This document shows, piece after piece, positions 25,314 to 38,745 of a stretch of DNA of 64,000 nucleotides; position 1 is the stretch's first letter; each line of letters begins with the position of its first letter. This DNA comes from Whitmania pigra (Eukaryota; Annelida; Clitellata; Hirudinida; Haemopidae). The stretch is taken from NCBI GenBank assembly GCA_021613335.1, contig JAJTWR010000416.1:183501-247500 (forward strand), in the 5' to 3' direction. Made by a program: the position numbers and the translations under genes. The notes beneath the pieces were generated by a model, which saw only the letters and a list, made by a program, of their open reading frames with translations, was not told the DNA's origin and did not search any database.

Positions 25314-28076
25314 ACACATCTTACATACTATCGCGAATTTAGTACATCTAGTCATTAAAGAGCTTTTTATAAAAATTGTTTTGGACATCTTTGATAGTGT
25401 TTGTAATCGACGAGAAGTGAAAATACTTGAAAACATTTTTTAGGATTTTTTTTTTGAATGTATGAATTCGTTATTTGTTACAGAGCGATTGGCGTTGTAA
25501 AAATAAATTTGTGAGCGACTGATCTTTTAAGGTTTTCAAGATTTATTTTCCATTTTATATGAAATGTGCTTTCCTCCAACATCTCCATCTTTCATTACAA
25601 CTCGACCTAATACATTTTGCACACTTGAAATGAAATGCGTTATTTTTCATTTTTTTTCTATTATGAAGTCTTTTTGAATATAGTTTTCACCTAGGGAGTT
25701 TTTTTAAACATTGTTAATAAAATTGCAAACTTCAGATATCTTATATCGTAACAAGAGCTTTGAGAACTCCTTGAATAGTTCGAATAAATGTAAGTAAATT
25801 GAACTATTAATGTAATATAAATAAAAATAAATAAATAAATATATATATATAAAGAATAATATATTTAACGCAAATGAAATGCAAAATTATGACTTTTTGA
25901 AAGCACAAAAGTGATATAAAAGTTAACAAATAATCCTTTAAGTAAGCCACAAAAAAAGTGCCATGAGGCCTCCAAAAAATGATCTGACCGAATGAAATAT
26001 TTACAAAACATCGTCAGATAAGGAAGAAAACAAACATTATTAATGTAAATAATTTCAAAACTATTATCACTTAATGGCACTCGTTGAGTTTATCTCGTCA
26101 GCTGACTGACCAGGAAATCAGGAGATTTTAACAAGGCCCTGAAAGTATCTCTCACCCCGACAAAGAATTTCGAATCGTTGATTGTTATCAAGAAAAGATT
26201 TTGACAAAGTTGTTGAAGGTATGAGAATTTGATTTTATTTTAAATTATTCCAAATAAGTAAATATAAAAATAAATTAATCAAAATTAAATTAGGATCAAA
26301 TTCCTCTGCTTTATCGTGAATAAAATTTACAAGCACAGAAAATTAATTTAAGATGCAGACTTTCATTTTTTAAGAAATTAAACAAAATTTTAAATTCATA
26401 AAAATGAGAAAAGGTATAAAGGAAAATAGTGAAAAAATATTGATTGTAGGGTATCAATGAAATGGTGATGTGGTGAAAACTTGAATACAACTTTTTTCCT
26501 GCTCTCAACCCCTAAAAGTGTTCCTGAATTTGACTAAAATACACATCATGGAAAATTTCATAAAATATATTAATATTTACTATTTGCCCCTAAAACAACT
26601 TGTATTTAACTGACATCTTTATTTGTGAAAATCTGTAGTGTTTGGTATTGTGAACTCTAGTAATTCCTGTAATTTTTTTTATTATCCTTGTTATGTATTC
26701 TTTGGAGTTCTTTTTGATGATTTTGAGCAAGCGTGCTAAGGTTACTCATTTAATTATTAAGCTTAAAAATCCAAATTTAAAATAAAGACAATAGTCTACA
26801 TTTTGATTGTAAAAGATCCAATTTCACTTTGTCAAAATACACTGAGAACATACTTAGTGAGACATGGACAATCAAATTAAATAATACTAAAAATATATTT
26901 GGGGAACAGAAAAATGTTGAAGGGTTAAACTGATTTAAAAAAATTGTTAATATTTTAGAAATTACTTCAGCTTAACTAGATCATTAAATCTTAAATTAAG
27001 ATAATAAATAATAAGAATTTGTTGAGTTGACTGAAAATTATTCCATTGTTAAATTTGTCCGAAAATTACTGATATTAATTACAGATTATTATTCATCCAA
27101 ATAATCAATCAATATTAATTTCATGTCTCAAAAGTTTTATAATTACTTTTACAAATAAATGAATAAGTAAATGATTAAATGACTATTACATTATTTCACT
27201 CCACACATTACATCTTATACATATTACAATATGGGACATGAAAAAAAATGTTATTTTCATGAGGACTTTTAAAATGCTTTACATTGAAAACTAGTAATGA
27301 AAAGATATAATTTAACAAAATAATACAAAATAATTTAATAACCACAAATCAGGAAAGTATGGACATGCATAATTACGCTTCAAATTTTAGTTATTTTTTA
27401 CAGAAATACAATATCTTCCTCGTTGTTTATAATTCAAAGCAATTAAAAAGCATTAACATTTATTCGGAGACAGTTTGTGCTTAAATGTTCTCGGCCGAAC
27501 CAGCCAGTCTTTTTAATTAACCAAAGTAAAATACATTTTACGAATCTAAAGAGATAATTTTCCTAAAATAAAATATTTCCTAAATATCGATAATTTCATG
27601 AACAGATGGGTCTGTCGAGAAAGCTTCGAGACTGCGACTTTGAGTTGCGAAAGAATGTTTATTCTCAGTTTTATTCTCAATTCAATTGTTTAGTTTTGTG
27701 ATTGAAATCATGAATACCTCTGAAATCCCCTCTGCATTTTTAAATGTTGCAAATTAACTTTGAATGTTCAATTAATTTATGTATCAATTGGAATTCATGA
27801 TTTTTTACATTTATTAATATTTGCATTCATTCATTGATGTATCGTTTCTAAAAAAAAACAAAGTAAAACTTAACTTGCAATTACACATTTTCAATATTAT
27901 TAAAAATAGTGTGAGGGGATGCATGAAAACATGCGCAAAAGAAACTTTATTAATTAACAAAATATAAATCATTTTACTTAATTAAAATAACCCATGTCCC
28001 TTCAAAGTTATTTTATTTTTTTATCTATATCTTCAAGAGAGCAGCAATTTTCAATTCAATTCAAGCCGGACGAAAC
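25314..28076. other. Gene-free AT-rich interval
   Basis: Short chance open frames only (for example 25865-26080 and 26311-26508 on the minus strand), with low-complexity hydrophobic translations. A short TA run lies near 25840-25850. No RNA gene or element recognised. Confidence 0.6.
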
Positions 28077-30960
28077 ATGAAATTGGGCATGTTGTAAGTA
28101 ATTCCTTAAATAGACGTTTATGTAATAACTAATAGTTTAATTTATTTGTCACTTTTAGGTGCATTTCCGTGATGATTTTGATTGGAATGTATTTTGGCGA
28201 AGTGGCAGGAGTAACGTTTTTTCCGTTTGGAAAAATGACTGACTCTTTACTGGACTCAGTAGACGATGGTTTTGAGACAATACCGTTGACCTTCGACTTT
28301 TTATTTTTTGGGAAAGTCTTCAGGGAAATACATGTGAGCACAAACGGAATTATTTATTTTGGAAAAGGAAGCACTTCCTTTAGACCTGTTCCGTTTCCAT
28401 TGAATGGTACTCAATGCGTCGCCTCATACTGGGTTGATAGCGATCCAAGTGAAGGTGGTGACATATTTTACAGAGAAGTGTTCGATCTTAATTTGTTGAC
28501 GTCTATTACTGATGAAGTCAGAAAGAAATTTGTCAATCAAGCAACATTTAGAAGTTCGTGGGCCTTCATTGTGACATTCAACAACGTGCCTCGTTTCAAA
28601 TGCAGAGGAAGTACAATTCATCCTTGTCACATGGTTGTAAATCATCAAACGATTCTTACGAGCAACGGAATCGATTCTTTCGTCATTTTTCTTTACGATA
28701 AACTCGGATATGAATATGCACAAATTGGATTCAACGCTGGAGATGGCAGACGAAATTTTCTTGTGCCAAATTCCAACACAGCAAATATTTCTAATTATGC
28801 TTTAAGAGAGAGCAATGCTGGCGAACAAGGCAAATGGATGTTTTCAATATCTGAAGAAATATCAAGTGCTTGTGGAACAAATGGTCTTTTGGATGTTTAC
28901 CCGAAAAAAGTTCTTTTCTTTGGAGGTCAAGAAGTATCAATCACTGGTCCATGCTTCAAAAGAGGTCAAGATTCAATCTATGTGACCTTTGGAGAAAAAG
29001 AAGTTAACTGTCAAATCATCAACAATTTTAACATTATTTGCATCACACCATACATTGACATCTTGGGCAGAATTGATCTTTATCTGGAGCACGATAATGT
29101 GTCATACACAAGCTTTATTGCTTCCTGCGACGTTAGCGACGATTTGGTAAAATCCAAAAAACTTGAATTAATTGAAGAAGATGCAGACACCCCTTTCAAT
29201 GTTACTTGGAGTGTCTCATCGGATCGAAACTTTCAAACCACAATTTCTGGAATGCAAGAAGACATAGTTATTGACAGGGTGGGTAATGTTGTAGAATTGA
29301 AGAGGAGGCAAATATACATTAAACCTCCCAGCACTGGAATTTACAGATATTGGCCGGGCAGGTTTATTAAAAGAACCGATAAACAAGAATCTGATCAAAA
29401 CACCATTCGAAAAATTTACCTTTCTGTGGACAGATCTGTTTTCCAAAAAATTATATTTGAACCTAACGTAGAATTTTCTTGCGACGAATGGTACGACTTA
29501 CAACCAGACGAAGCAGAAATTGAGAAACTCAAGGAGATCGCATCAGGAATCAATCCTTGCCCGCCTTCAATTCCACAAAATATTCCCGTTCGTCTTTTTG
29601 GTAATTTTGAAGTGACCGACACTTGCCATCCTTCTGGTAAGGAATGGTGCAACGCCTTTCATCCTGGAGCCAAGGTGTGTTATAGAAGCATCGTCAATCC
29701 CAATGACACGACGAGCCATTGTTGCTACGATGATGAGTTTCAACTCATATTGAAATTGAATCGTATGGATCTGGATCGTTGTCCATGTGTGATCCTTCTA
29801 AGTCCAAGCTTCGTCATTTTACCGATGAAATCTTACCTTCCATCCGTTGTGGAGGAAAGCGCCAAACACGTGCTAAGTATCAAGAAAAACGTCCACCTGT
29901 AGATTCAAAACACTTTGTTCCTCCAAGAGTCAGAAGAGCAAACGGAGATCCTCATTTCACGACTCTTGACGATGTCGAGTACGATTTTAATCCAGTTGGT
30001 GAATTTATTTACTTGAAGGGACCAGGACTGATGGTTCAAACGAGAATTGCTCAGTTCGTTGCTCAGGACGGAAGTCTCAAACCAGCAAGTTATTTTTCCG
30101 CCTTTGCAATCAAACCTTCAAATTCAGAAGTCATTCAAATAGAAATAACAGGTTTCAAATCTTTGCAAGTCAGACTTGGAAACGAAACTTTGCAGCCCCA
30201 ATCACTTGGACTTGGTGTTCTCTTTATAGATTACATCAACCAATCACAAGTTTCAATTGAAACTGGTCAAGGATTGAAGCTTCGAATTCAAGTTTTGAAT
30301 GGCATGTTGCATACCATCATCATGTTGGACCAGATACTGAAAGGCAAAGTATTTGGTTTGATTGGCAACTGGGATGACGATCCGGAAAACGACTTCATGC
30401 TTCCTAACAAAACCTTCATATCGAGAAATTCTTCAAATGTCGATATTCATTACAAATTTGGAATGGAGTGGACAACTAATGAAAACACGTCCATATTCTC
30501 GTATCCTGTTGGTTTATTTTGGAAAGACTTCCAGAATAAGAACTTCGTTCCAATTTTTGACGATCCTCCACCAGATCCAAGGTGTAAGGGAAATAAAAAC
30601 TGTTTGTTCGATCTTCACGTCACTGGAGACATCAACGTTAGTCTTGCAAACATCGAGGTTGAAACAATCACCAACCAAGTCGAGACCATGTATCAGGACC
30701 ATCAGGAGATAAGCAAAACTTGTGTGACCAACATCGATATTCCTGGCGGCGACATTGAAGTCGATTATGGAGATCGCTCCTTTGTTAAATAACCTATCGT
30801 TTGCCAACGTGGACCTAAAGAGAGGAACGTCGTCTGCGAAAATGGACGATACTCAGGACCACTGGATTGCAACGAGTTCTTGTCGACAGTCGAAAGAAAT
30901 GCCTTTCATTTCTTCACTGCAATTTTACTTGCTTTTCTTTCTGTTTCGTATGCTCTTTAA
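28077..30960 (+). pseudogene. NIDO-IPT-AMOP-VWD-sushi membrane protein gene with a frame change and an in-frame stop
   Basis: Exon 1 is 28077-28093 (MKLGML), with a GTAAGT donor and a 65-bp intron; exon 2 starts at 28159 and continues unspliced. A signal peptide precedes NIDO (about 28200-28850), an IPT/TIG-like segment (about 28870-29120; LDVYPKKVLFFGGQEVSITG), an AMOP core (29630-29900; GKEWCNAF, SHCCYDDEF), VWD (29935-30480; NGDPHFTTLDD, FGLIGNWDDDPENDF), a sushi-like module and a C-terminal hydrophobic anchor (FFTAILLAFLSVSYAL) ending at 30960. This order is known from SUSD2/mucin-4-type surface proteins. Two breaks are visible. The frame changes by one base in AMOP near 29780 (NRMDLDR in one frame, DPSKSKLRHFTDE in the next). 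A TAA at 30790-30792 interrupts the sushi module, after which the same frame continues (PIVCQRG, VVCENGRYSGPLDC). The second half of AMOP also shows motif pieces in two frames. It could be a young pseudogene or an assembly-damaged gene. Confidence 0.75.
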
Positions 30961-32288
30961 ATGTGAAGAATGAAATAGACTTTGCCGATTATTATCTTGC
31001 ATAAATTACATACAATTTAGATAGTAGGTTCTAAAAGTAAGGAATATTTTTATTCATTCAAGTGAGCAACCTTACTTAATTTATTTACTGTTTTGTTGTG
31101 TTTTTTCACAATCTTGTTTATTCTTATGTTAGTCATTGTTCTTTTGCTTTATATTTTAATAAGAATTTCATGCTGTTTCTTTTTTATAAATTTATTTTTG
31201 CCATACTTCATGTATATGTCATGTATAATGAAACTAATCATACGTTTTCACTTCACTACGTACTTTTCGTACATCATCATTGACAACGCTATTTCTTCTC
31301 TAACTCTGCTTCGAAAACAAATAAAGTTATTTATTTTCATCGCATTGATTGCAAGTTGCTACAAAGCAATGGGGTTGTTGTGTCGGGTAACCGATTGAAG
31401 AAATAAATCCCGAAAAATGCCACCCTAGCAAATCTGTTTCAGTCGTTTCCTGTCGCAGAGGGATGAGATGATTCCATACCTACTCATACTAAACGATATA
31501 TTCCTTCAGTCTTTCAGGTTTATTCGGAACTTGAAATATCCCGAAATACAGATTGAAGCCACATCAAAATATCATCATAGCTAACCTAATATTAATGAAA
31601 TAGTTTAGATTTTATTTTAGTTAAATTGAGATAATGGGTTCTAAGTCATAAATGCATTTCATCAGTAGTCATCATACACCGTTTCTAATCAATATCGACA
31701 CGAGCGATTTAAAAAAAAGAACCAAAAGAAATTAAATTTTTAAAGGTAAAACAGGTGAGAATCTACCAAAATGTAATTTTAATATTCGATTAAAATTGGA
31801 TACATTTAAAATTACAATAAGACAAATGAACAACAATTAACTGTGCGCCATTCTGTAATAGTTGCAAGGAAATGACCTTTTCACTAGTAATAAAATGGGC
31901 TTCCGGCCATCTAAACATGTTCGTATGTCCATCCGAAACTCGTTAAAACTATGTTAAGGTCAGTTTTCGAATAACAACGAATAATTAACAGCCGTGAATT
32001 TAGTAACTTACTGAATTAAAAGAGATTTTTTATTAAATCGTGATAAACTTTGAAGTGGAAAATAAACCAAACCACGATGAATATTGTTTACTCGGTCGTA
32101 CATAAAATGCCTTAGAGAGAATAATTATGTCTAGGCAGCAACATGAGCTTGAAAGGATGAAGAAATACTGGCAACTTCTAATTATACACTGAAAAGAAAG
32201 TCTGTTTTATGGCTATTGTAAAATTAGGCATTACGGAGTTGCCTAGTATTCAAATGTCCTGCATGCAAGTTAATAGGATCCAGTTGCC
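30961..32288. other. Intergenic interval
   Basis: AATAAA at about 31320 could serve the preceding gene. The hydrophobic open frame at 31093-31398 is low-complexity T-rich sequence and not convincing. No other feature recognised. Confidence 0.5.
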
Positions 32289-32347
32289 TATAAAAAGCAA
32301 GTCGAGCAACCGGTCGGGAGACATTCTCTACAGAAGAAGATCTTCAA
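32289..32347 (+). promoter_or_regulatory. Core promoter and untranslated first exon of the neuropeptide gene
   Basis: TATAAAA at 32289-32295, then a likely start about 30 bp downstream (near 32319-32322) and a strong donor after 32347 (CAA then GTGAGA). The next good acceptor with a coding exon on this strand is at 35091 (CTCTACTAG), 29 bp before the neuropeptide ATG. Linking the two is inference; the 2.7 kb intron would contain the AAT array. Confidence 0.45.
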
Positions 32348-33239
32348 GTGAGACTTTCGATTTTAAGCAATGGCGCATTTTATTTTGATTTGACTACAAT
32401 TATTTAGCATCCCTTCCCGATATTGATCAAATGTACATCTTCAAAGTTACACCTCCTTAGCAAATCTTTTAAGTCAAATAACTAATAATAATTTCAGGCT
32501 GAGATGTTGAAATCGATATCAACAAGTAATTTATTTAACAGACAACTATGACAAATTTCCTAATTTGTTGTAGTGTTTCTAACGTGAATATTGCGGGAGC
32601 CATTGATTAATCGATTATGTATAAAGTCATCAAAACTCATCCTTAATCATTGATGACTTTATTGCAATTGATCAATGGTTTACTCATTTGATTGTATAGG
32701 TGCAGGAATTTCATTTCAGCCTTTTCCAAGTAGGAGGGCGCAAAACCTCGTAAAACATGATGAGATGACCTTTTCAGGGGGAACTGTTATACCCCCCTTC
32801 CCAAAATTGCGTCCCTGCTTCGGTATTTTTGTCGATTTTGCCAAATTTTGCAAAAACTGACTAGAAAAATAAAAAACAAAAAATAACGAATTTGGTGCAT
32901 TTAATCAATCAATTAGTATTTTGCGACCATGAATATAAATTTTAAAAAGTCAAAACCATGTTTTTCAATGTTTAAAAGTATTTTTGGCGTTCCTTTTAAT
33001 TTGGCAACTTTGTATACAAATTATCGATCTCGGTATCAGGCGACAAAGGTTCGGATTAGGTTTTTTTTAAAGATTAATTCTAATAAAGATGTCAATTTTT
33101 CACCATAAAGGTTTATTAAAGTTTGTATTTGCTCCCACTTAAAGTTCTGATATCTGAAGGGTAACGAATACAAATTCATAAATTACTTTTGTTTTATTTT
33201 CCATGAAGTTGAATAATGCTATTTTAAAATAAGTTTATC

Positions 33240-33717
<478 letters not shown>

Positions 33718-34474
33718 TATCGATAATAAAAGAATAACTAGTAACAACCTGTTACTTAACTCAAAATGGCCTTGCATTCGTAGCAAGACGAAGTGATGGA
33801 TTTCGAGATTGCATTAAAAACTTAATCCCAATTGCACGCATGACAGCCTCTAAAATATGGCGGCATTAAGAGGACTCGTGTCAGGAGCTTGTTGAAATGT
33901 TTGAACTTGAGATGAATTCAACAAGATCAAAATTTAAGCGATTTCCTTCAGATGGGGATTTCAATGCCATGCATTACTTTTGCCACGGGATTCAGTCAAG
34001 TTTGATCCAATGGGGCAAAAGTTTCCGAAGAAAGATGATGATGTGAAAATTGAGATTTGGAGGCAAATTATTCTGAAAACCTATTTGGTTTTTTAAAACT
34101 AATTCTTATTAAGTTAATTTAATTTATTATTTGTAGTACTAGCCGTTAATAAATGAATAATAATAGATTAAGCGTCTACTTAATTAACAAACTTAAAGAG
34201 AGATGAGTTAGGCATGCGGTTAGTAAGTGGACGAGATCGAAACTTCTTTTTTTATCCTTTTAAGAAGAAAATAGAAAATTATTAAGCGATCTCGACGTAA
34301 TATCAGACGATATTTTTAAAATTTCTCAATTCCAAATTATCATCGACCAGTGAACTCGTCGATAAGATGCCCCTTGAATAACAATTTGAGGACAGTGATT
34401 TCCTGTTTATCAGAATAATGATTGATGATGCGAGGGACAACAATAAAGGAGATGGTGATGCGTGAGAAAGACAT

Positions 34475-34535
34475 GGGTGGATGGTGGGTGGATAGTGGGT
34501 GGATAGCGGATGGATCGTGGGTTGATGAATTAATT
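34475..34535. repeat. Imperfect GGAT/GGGT tetranucleotide tract
   Basis: Units such as GGTGGATGGTGGGTGGATAG repeat with changes. Confidence 0.8.
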
Positions 34536-35120
34536 GCCAGGGGATGAAAACATCCGTTGTTGAGGAAGCAAGCAGGACATAAATACACACTGGGATTAAG
34601 CAAAAACTCATAAAATCTTGGTGTCCAGATGTTATCATTACTATAATTGTTACAACAATCGTTCTTACTGAGATGTTTTGTAATTTAATAATAAGAATAA
34701 AATTCATAATGTTCACATAAGAATAATATTCGATTTGGAAATTATGGTCACGGAGAAAAATAAATATGATCTCGATCTTTGAATATCTTGAAAAGTAACA
34801 AACTTCAAAAAAACCTGACTCTGCTTCTCGTTAAAATGACGACATGGCCTTGAAGAATTCACTTTTGACCACTGACGCGGATATCAAGAAGCTTGCTTCG
34901 AAATCGAATATCTTATTTATTTTTCAATCTACGTTTCTGTTTATTTGTGTCAAATACTGATTGTTGCAAGAAATAGTTAGGATGCCAGATTTTTAATCTG
35001 ACACAGCACAAAATTGTATAGAGAATCTAATTTTTAGCTTTTAATATTTCTGTTTTTTTTTTTAAATTTCCAATTTTTTAAACTCTACTAGATTTGCTTG
35101 ACAAACATAACTCGTGACCA

Positions 35121-35426
35121 ATGAAACAAACCATGAAAATCTCCTTCCAACTGCTCTTCAGCATGGTTATCACAGTCGTCTTGATAAGAAACGCCTGTGC
35201 AACCATGTCTCGAGATGGCTACGAAAACATGGATCTTACCAGTGATCTTTATCAAGCCCTCAAATCTGCCAAAGCCTTGACCTTTTTCCTTCAGAGATTC
35301 CTGGCCTCGCTATCGAATGGGGCTCCTGAGGAATACGATTATCCCGCCACAAACGGGAAGAAAACCAGCTTGCTTGTGAAAAGAGAAGACCCTCTTGGAC
35401 TTGGAGGAAGATTTGGCAGGCGCTGA
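35121..35426 (+). CDS. Secreted neuropeptide precursor ending in a GLGGRF-amide peptide
   Basis: Intronless 101-codon frame with an acceptor just upstream (35091). Residues 1-27 form a signal peptide (FQLLFSMVITVVLIRNACA). The end reads KREDPLGLGGRFGRR then stop: dibasic KR cleavage, a ten-residue EDPLGLGGRF, and Gly-Arg-Arg for C-terminal amidation. A second processing site, NGKK at residues 78-81, could release an amidated peptide of about 51 residues that contains EEYDY and an amphipathic stretch (LYQALKSAKALTFFLQRFL), leaving a TSLLV spacer. The GLGGRF-amide end recalls molluscan cholecystokinin/sulfakinin-like peptides ending GLGGGRF-amide, but the sulfated tyrosine normally just before it is missing from the short peptide. 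It could instead be another RF-amide type. Polyadenylation signals follow at 35531 and 35545. Confidence 0.75.
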   Translation: MKQTMKISFQLLFSMVITVVLIRNACATMSRDGYENMDLTSDLYQALKSAKALTFFLQRFLASLSNGAPEEYDYPATNGKKTSLLVKREDPLGLGGRFGRR

Positions 35427-36105
35427 AATCTGACCTTTTGATCCTGAACTTTATTAAAAGTTTAAATCAGTTTAAAATCTTTTGAGTTTATTAAAAGTTA
35501 TCAAGGCGTTTTAAATGAAGTGTCTAGCATAATAAATACTAAAGAATAAACGATTAAACAACAACTTGAAATAAATGTCTTAAATATTTTTAATTTGATA
35601 ACAAATTTCGATTTCGTTTTGCGTCTATAATCAAAACTATTTTTTTATTTAATAGAAAAGAAAGAAAATATTTCCTAAAAATAAATTGAAATGGCTTAGT
35701 TTGCCACGAATTTTTTGAGAGATAAAAATTGCATAGCTTATCAGCTCGGGTTTTGCTAATATACGTGAAACATTCAATATCAATGATTTCATATCAGCTT
35801 TCAAATATGTGCTTATTTCAAAGGTCACCAGCATTTTAGTTCTACGAAAATAACTGCAAAACAACCTTTAGGGCTCTTTTTTTTTTGTTATTGATCAATT
35901 GGTGATAATTCTTTGAGCATTAGTCGCTGTGGTAAAAAATTAAAATTTACAAAAGTTTGAGAATCAAACTACTGTATTGTTAATTTTTGTATCAAATTTA
36001 ATAAATCTTTGTAACGTTATTACATTCCACATCAGGCCATCGCCCAAAAAATCGCAGTTTCTTTTACTTTTACACAAAAGTCACATGAAAAATATAAACA
36101 AAAAC
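35427..36105. other. Spacer between the neuropeptide gene and VPS41
   Basis: Contains the neuropeptide 3' UTR and polyadenylation signals, and presumably the VPS41 promoter; no TATA box stands out. Confidence 0.5.
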
Positions 36106-37661
36106 ATGGATAATGGGAAGGCCAATCTCGAAATAAGTGAAAGTGCAGGAAACGATAATTCCAACGTTGGTACACATAAGTGTTACGTTTTGTTGTTAGT
36201 ATGCGGTCAATATAAAGTGGGTTAAAGCCGACTTTTGGCCATCCTTGCATTGGTTTCGCTAGTAGTTCATTTTAATAGTAATGAGAGTTGCTAAATGTTG
36301 GCAACAGTTAATTAATTGGCAGTGTGGTTAATGGTAATTGCACATGTACTTTAGAGTTCTTGTTTTGAAAAATTAATTTGAAGGATGTCGTTTTCTCAAA
36401 ACAGGGTGACGCAATGGGAAGCTTGTCGAGTGACGACCATGAAGAATTCGATGACGAAGTGAGAACATTAAATAATATTAAGTAATTTGAGAATTACATT
36501 AACTGACTGAACGTTAAATAAGATTACGTAATTTGGCAATTGCACTAACTGACTGATAGTTTCAACTACTATTAAGATTGAACCGAGACTTAAATACGAA
36601 AGGATGAGCAACAATCTTACTTCAATCCTCAGCAGAGATGAAGCAAGTTGTCTGGCAGTTCACTCAAAGGTTTGTTACTTGTTTTTAAATATTAAAAAAA
36701 AGGTTTACAATACTTTTCTTTGCAGTAATATATGCAAAGAATTTTAAACATTGTTTAAAATGACAAATATTATTCCATATGAAGAAATTAAAGTAAATGT
36801 AAAAAAAAGTTTATTAACAAAATAAGTACAAATTTTCATAATCGAGAAGTAATAAAATGTAATAATTTGCAAGCAGTTTTTGTTGAAAGAATGAAACTGA
36901 CGTTGAACACCTTCTGAATTATTTTTCAGTTCTTGGCTGTTGGTACTCAGTGGGGATCCATATTTGTCATGGATCACGTCGGAAACGTCATCGACACGAC
37001 GGACATCATTTGTGTCGGTATCAATCTTTTGGTGATCATCGAATGCATTTAATAAGTTTTAACTTGTGATGTTAAATTCATTTTAGTAAGCTTTTGAATA
37101 ATATTTTCTGCCACAGGGCAGTTATAAAATGTAAAATTGGTTTATTTGTGCATCGCTTAAGTGGGGACTTTTTAATCACAGCACAAGTTCAAAACCAACA
37201 CGTTTAGTACTAATTCATTAATAATCTAATCAAATTGATTACCTAGTCATTTGGGAACATACCTCTGAGGTAATTTGCATGCAAGGTCATCTAGGTGATG
37301 TTGCAATAGATTTTAATGAGAACAATTTTTAAAAATTGACGACACGTCAGTAAGCATTTCATTATTATATTAATAAGCACTAACAGTTAATAATAATTGA
37401 TTTGTCACAATAATTACATGATTGTAATAATTAAGTGATTACAATAATTACATCACTCAGCATTCCACCACGGTCAACCAAATCAGCATCGACAACAGTG
37501 GCGAATATTTGGCCAGTTGTTCTGACGATGGCAAGGTGTTTGTTATTAATTTATTCTCGAATAAACGTTATGAATAATGAACTAAAATATGAATAGGAAT
37601 AATGTTAATGTTTTACAATGATTGTTGCACCAAATGATTTAAATGGTCATTAATTTTGTAA

Positions 37662-37701
<40 letters not shown>

Positions 37702-38701
37702 GTTCCATTATTTATTTTCCTGCTGCATAATATCCTTGTATAGACTTAACAGACTTAATATCCTTTTTTTAATTGATATTTGTTACCTTAACTGTAAGTG
37801 ATGAGCTGACTAGAACCTGATGATGATGATGGTCTTGCAGGTTATCATAAATGGATTGTACACCACAGAAGATAACCAGGTCATGAACTTTGACCGACCT
37901 ATAAAATCTGTCGCCATCGACCCGAATTATGGAAAGTCAGGATCCAACAAGCAGTTTGTTACTGGAGATTCAAAGGTGTTGTTAAAAATTATTATTATAA
38001 GTTATTAGTTAAATAATGATATAGTATAATACGTAATATAAAATATAATAGGTTATTACAGTTAAAATTAATATTATAATAAAAATAAATAAAATTTAAA
38101 TATAAGTAAAAATAATATTGTTTTAAATATAAATACAAAAGTCATTGCTTTAAATATAAATAGAAAATATTTAAATGTTAATTATAACCTTATAGAATTC
38201 AATAGATGAAGGGTAATATTTTTAATTCAGCCTTTCAAGCAGTAATTAACTTGCCAAATATTTTGAAATGCAATAACTTAAATAATAATAATGAATAATA
38301 ATAATAATGAATAAAATAATAGAAGTATATACTAATCACATCCTGATTAATTATTTATTAATCAATTATTTTCACAATTCAACTTTAAACTTTGATTTTA
38401 TTTTAATATTTCAACACAAACTCCTGAAATTCACTTTCAATCGATTGATGACAGATTAACGTTTGTTTTTAGAGTAAACGTTGTGCTTATGCGCAGGTGG
38501 TTCTCCACGAGAGGGGGTTCCTGGGTCGCCAAAAGTCCACCTGCATCCACGAAAACAGCAACCAGGTGCATGGCATCAAGTGGCAATCCAACTTCATCGC
38601 TTGGTCGAGCAGCAACGTAGATGCACTTTTTAATTGTCAAAGTTTAAAATTTATTGTCATTTTATTCAATCAATGTTATTCAAACTGGAAATAACAAAAA
38701 A

Positions 38702-38745
<44 letters not shown>

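Noticed and set aside
28424..28723. 99-codon minus-strand frame
   Set aside because: Antisense shadow of the NIDO domain.
30755..30973. Separate 72-codon gene at the end of the NIDO/VWD gene
   Set aside because: It is an out-of-frame shadow; the sushi and membrane-anchor sequence is in another frame.
31093..31398. Hydrophobic 101-codon frame
   Set aside because: T-rich low-complexity DNA with no homology I recognise and no splice context.
35121..35426. Classical NPY/NPF precursor
   Set aside because: The amidated end is GGRF, not RPRF or RPRY, and no PP-fold pattern with correctly placed Pro and Tyr residues is seen; an RF-amide or CCK-like type fits better.
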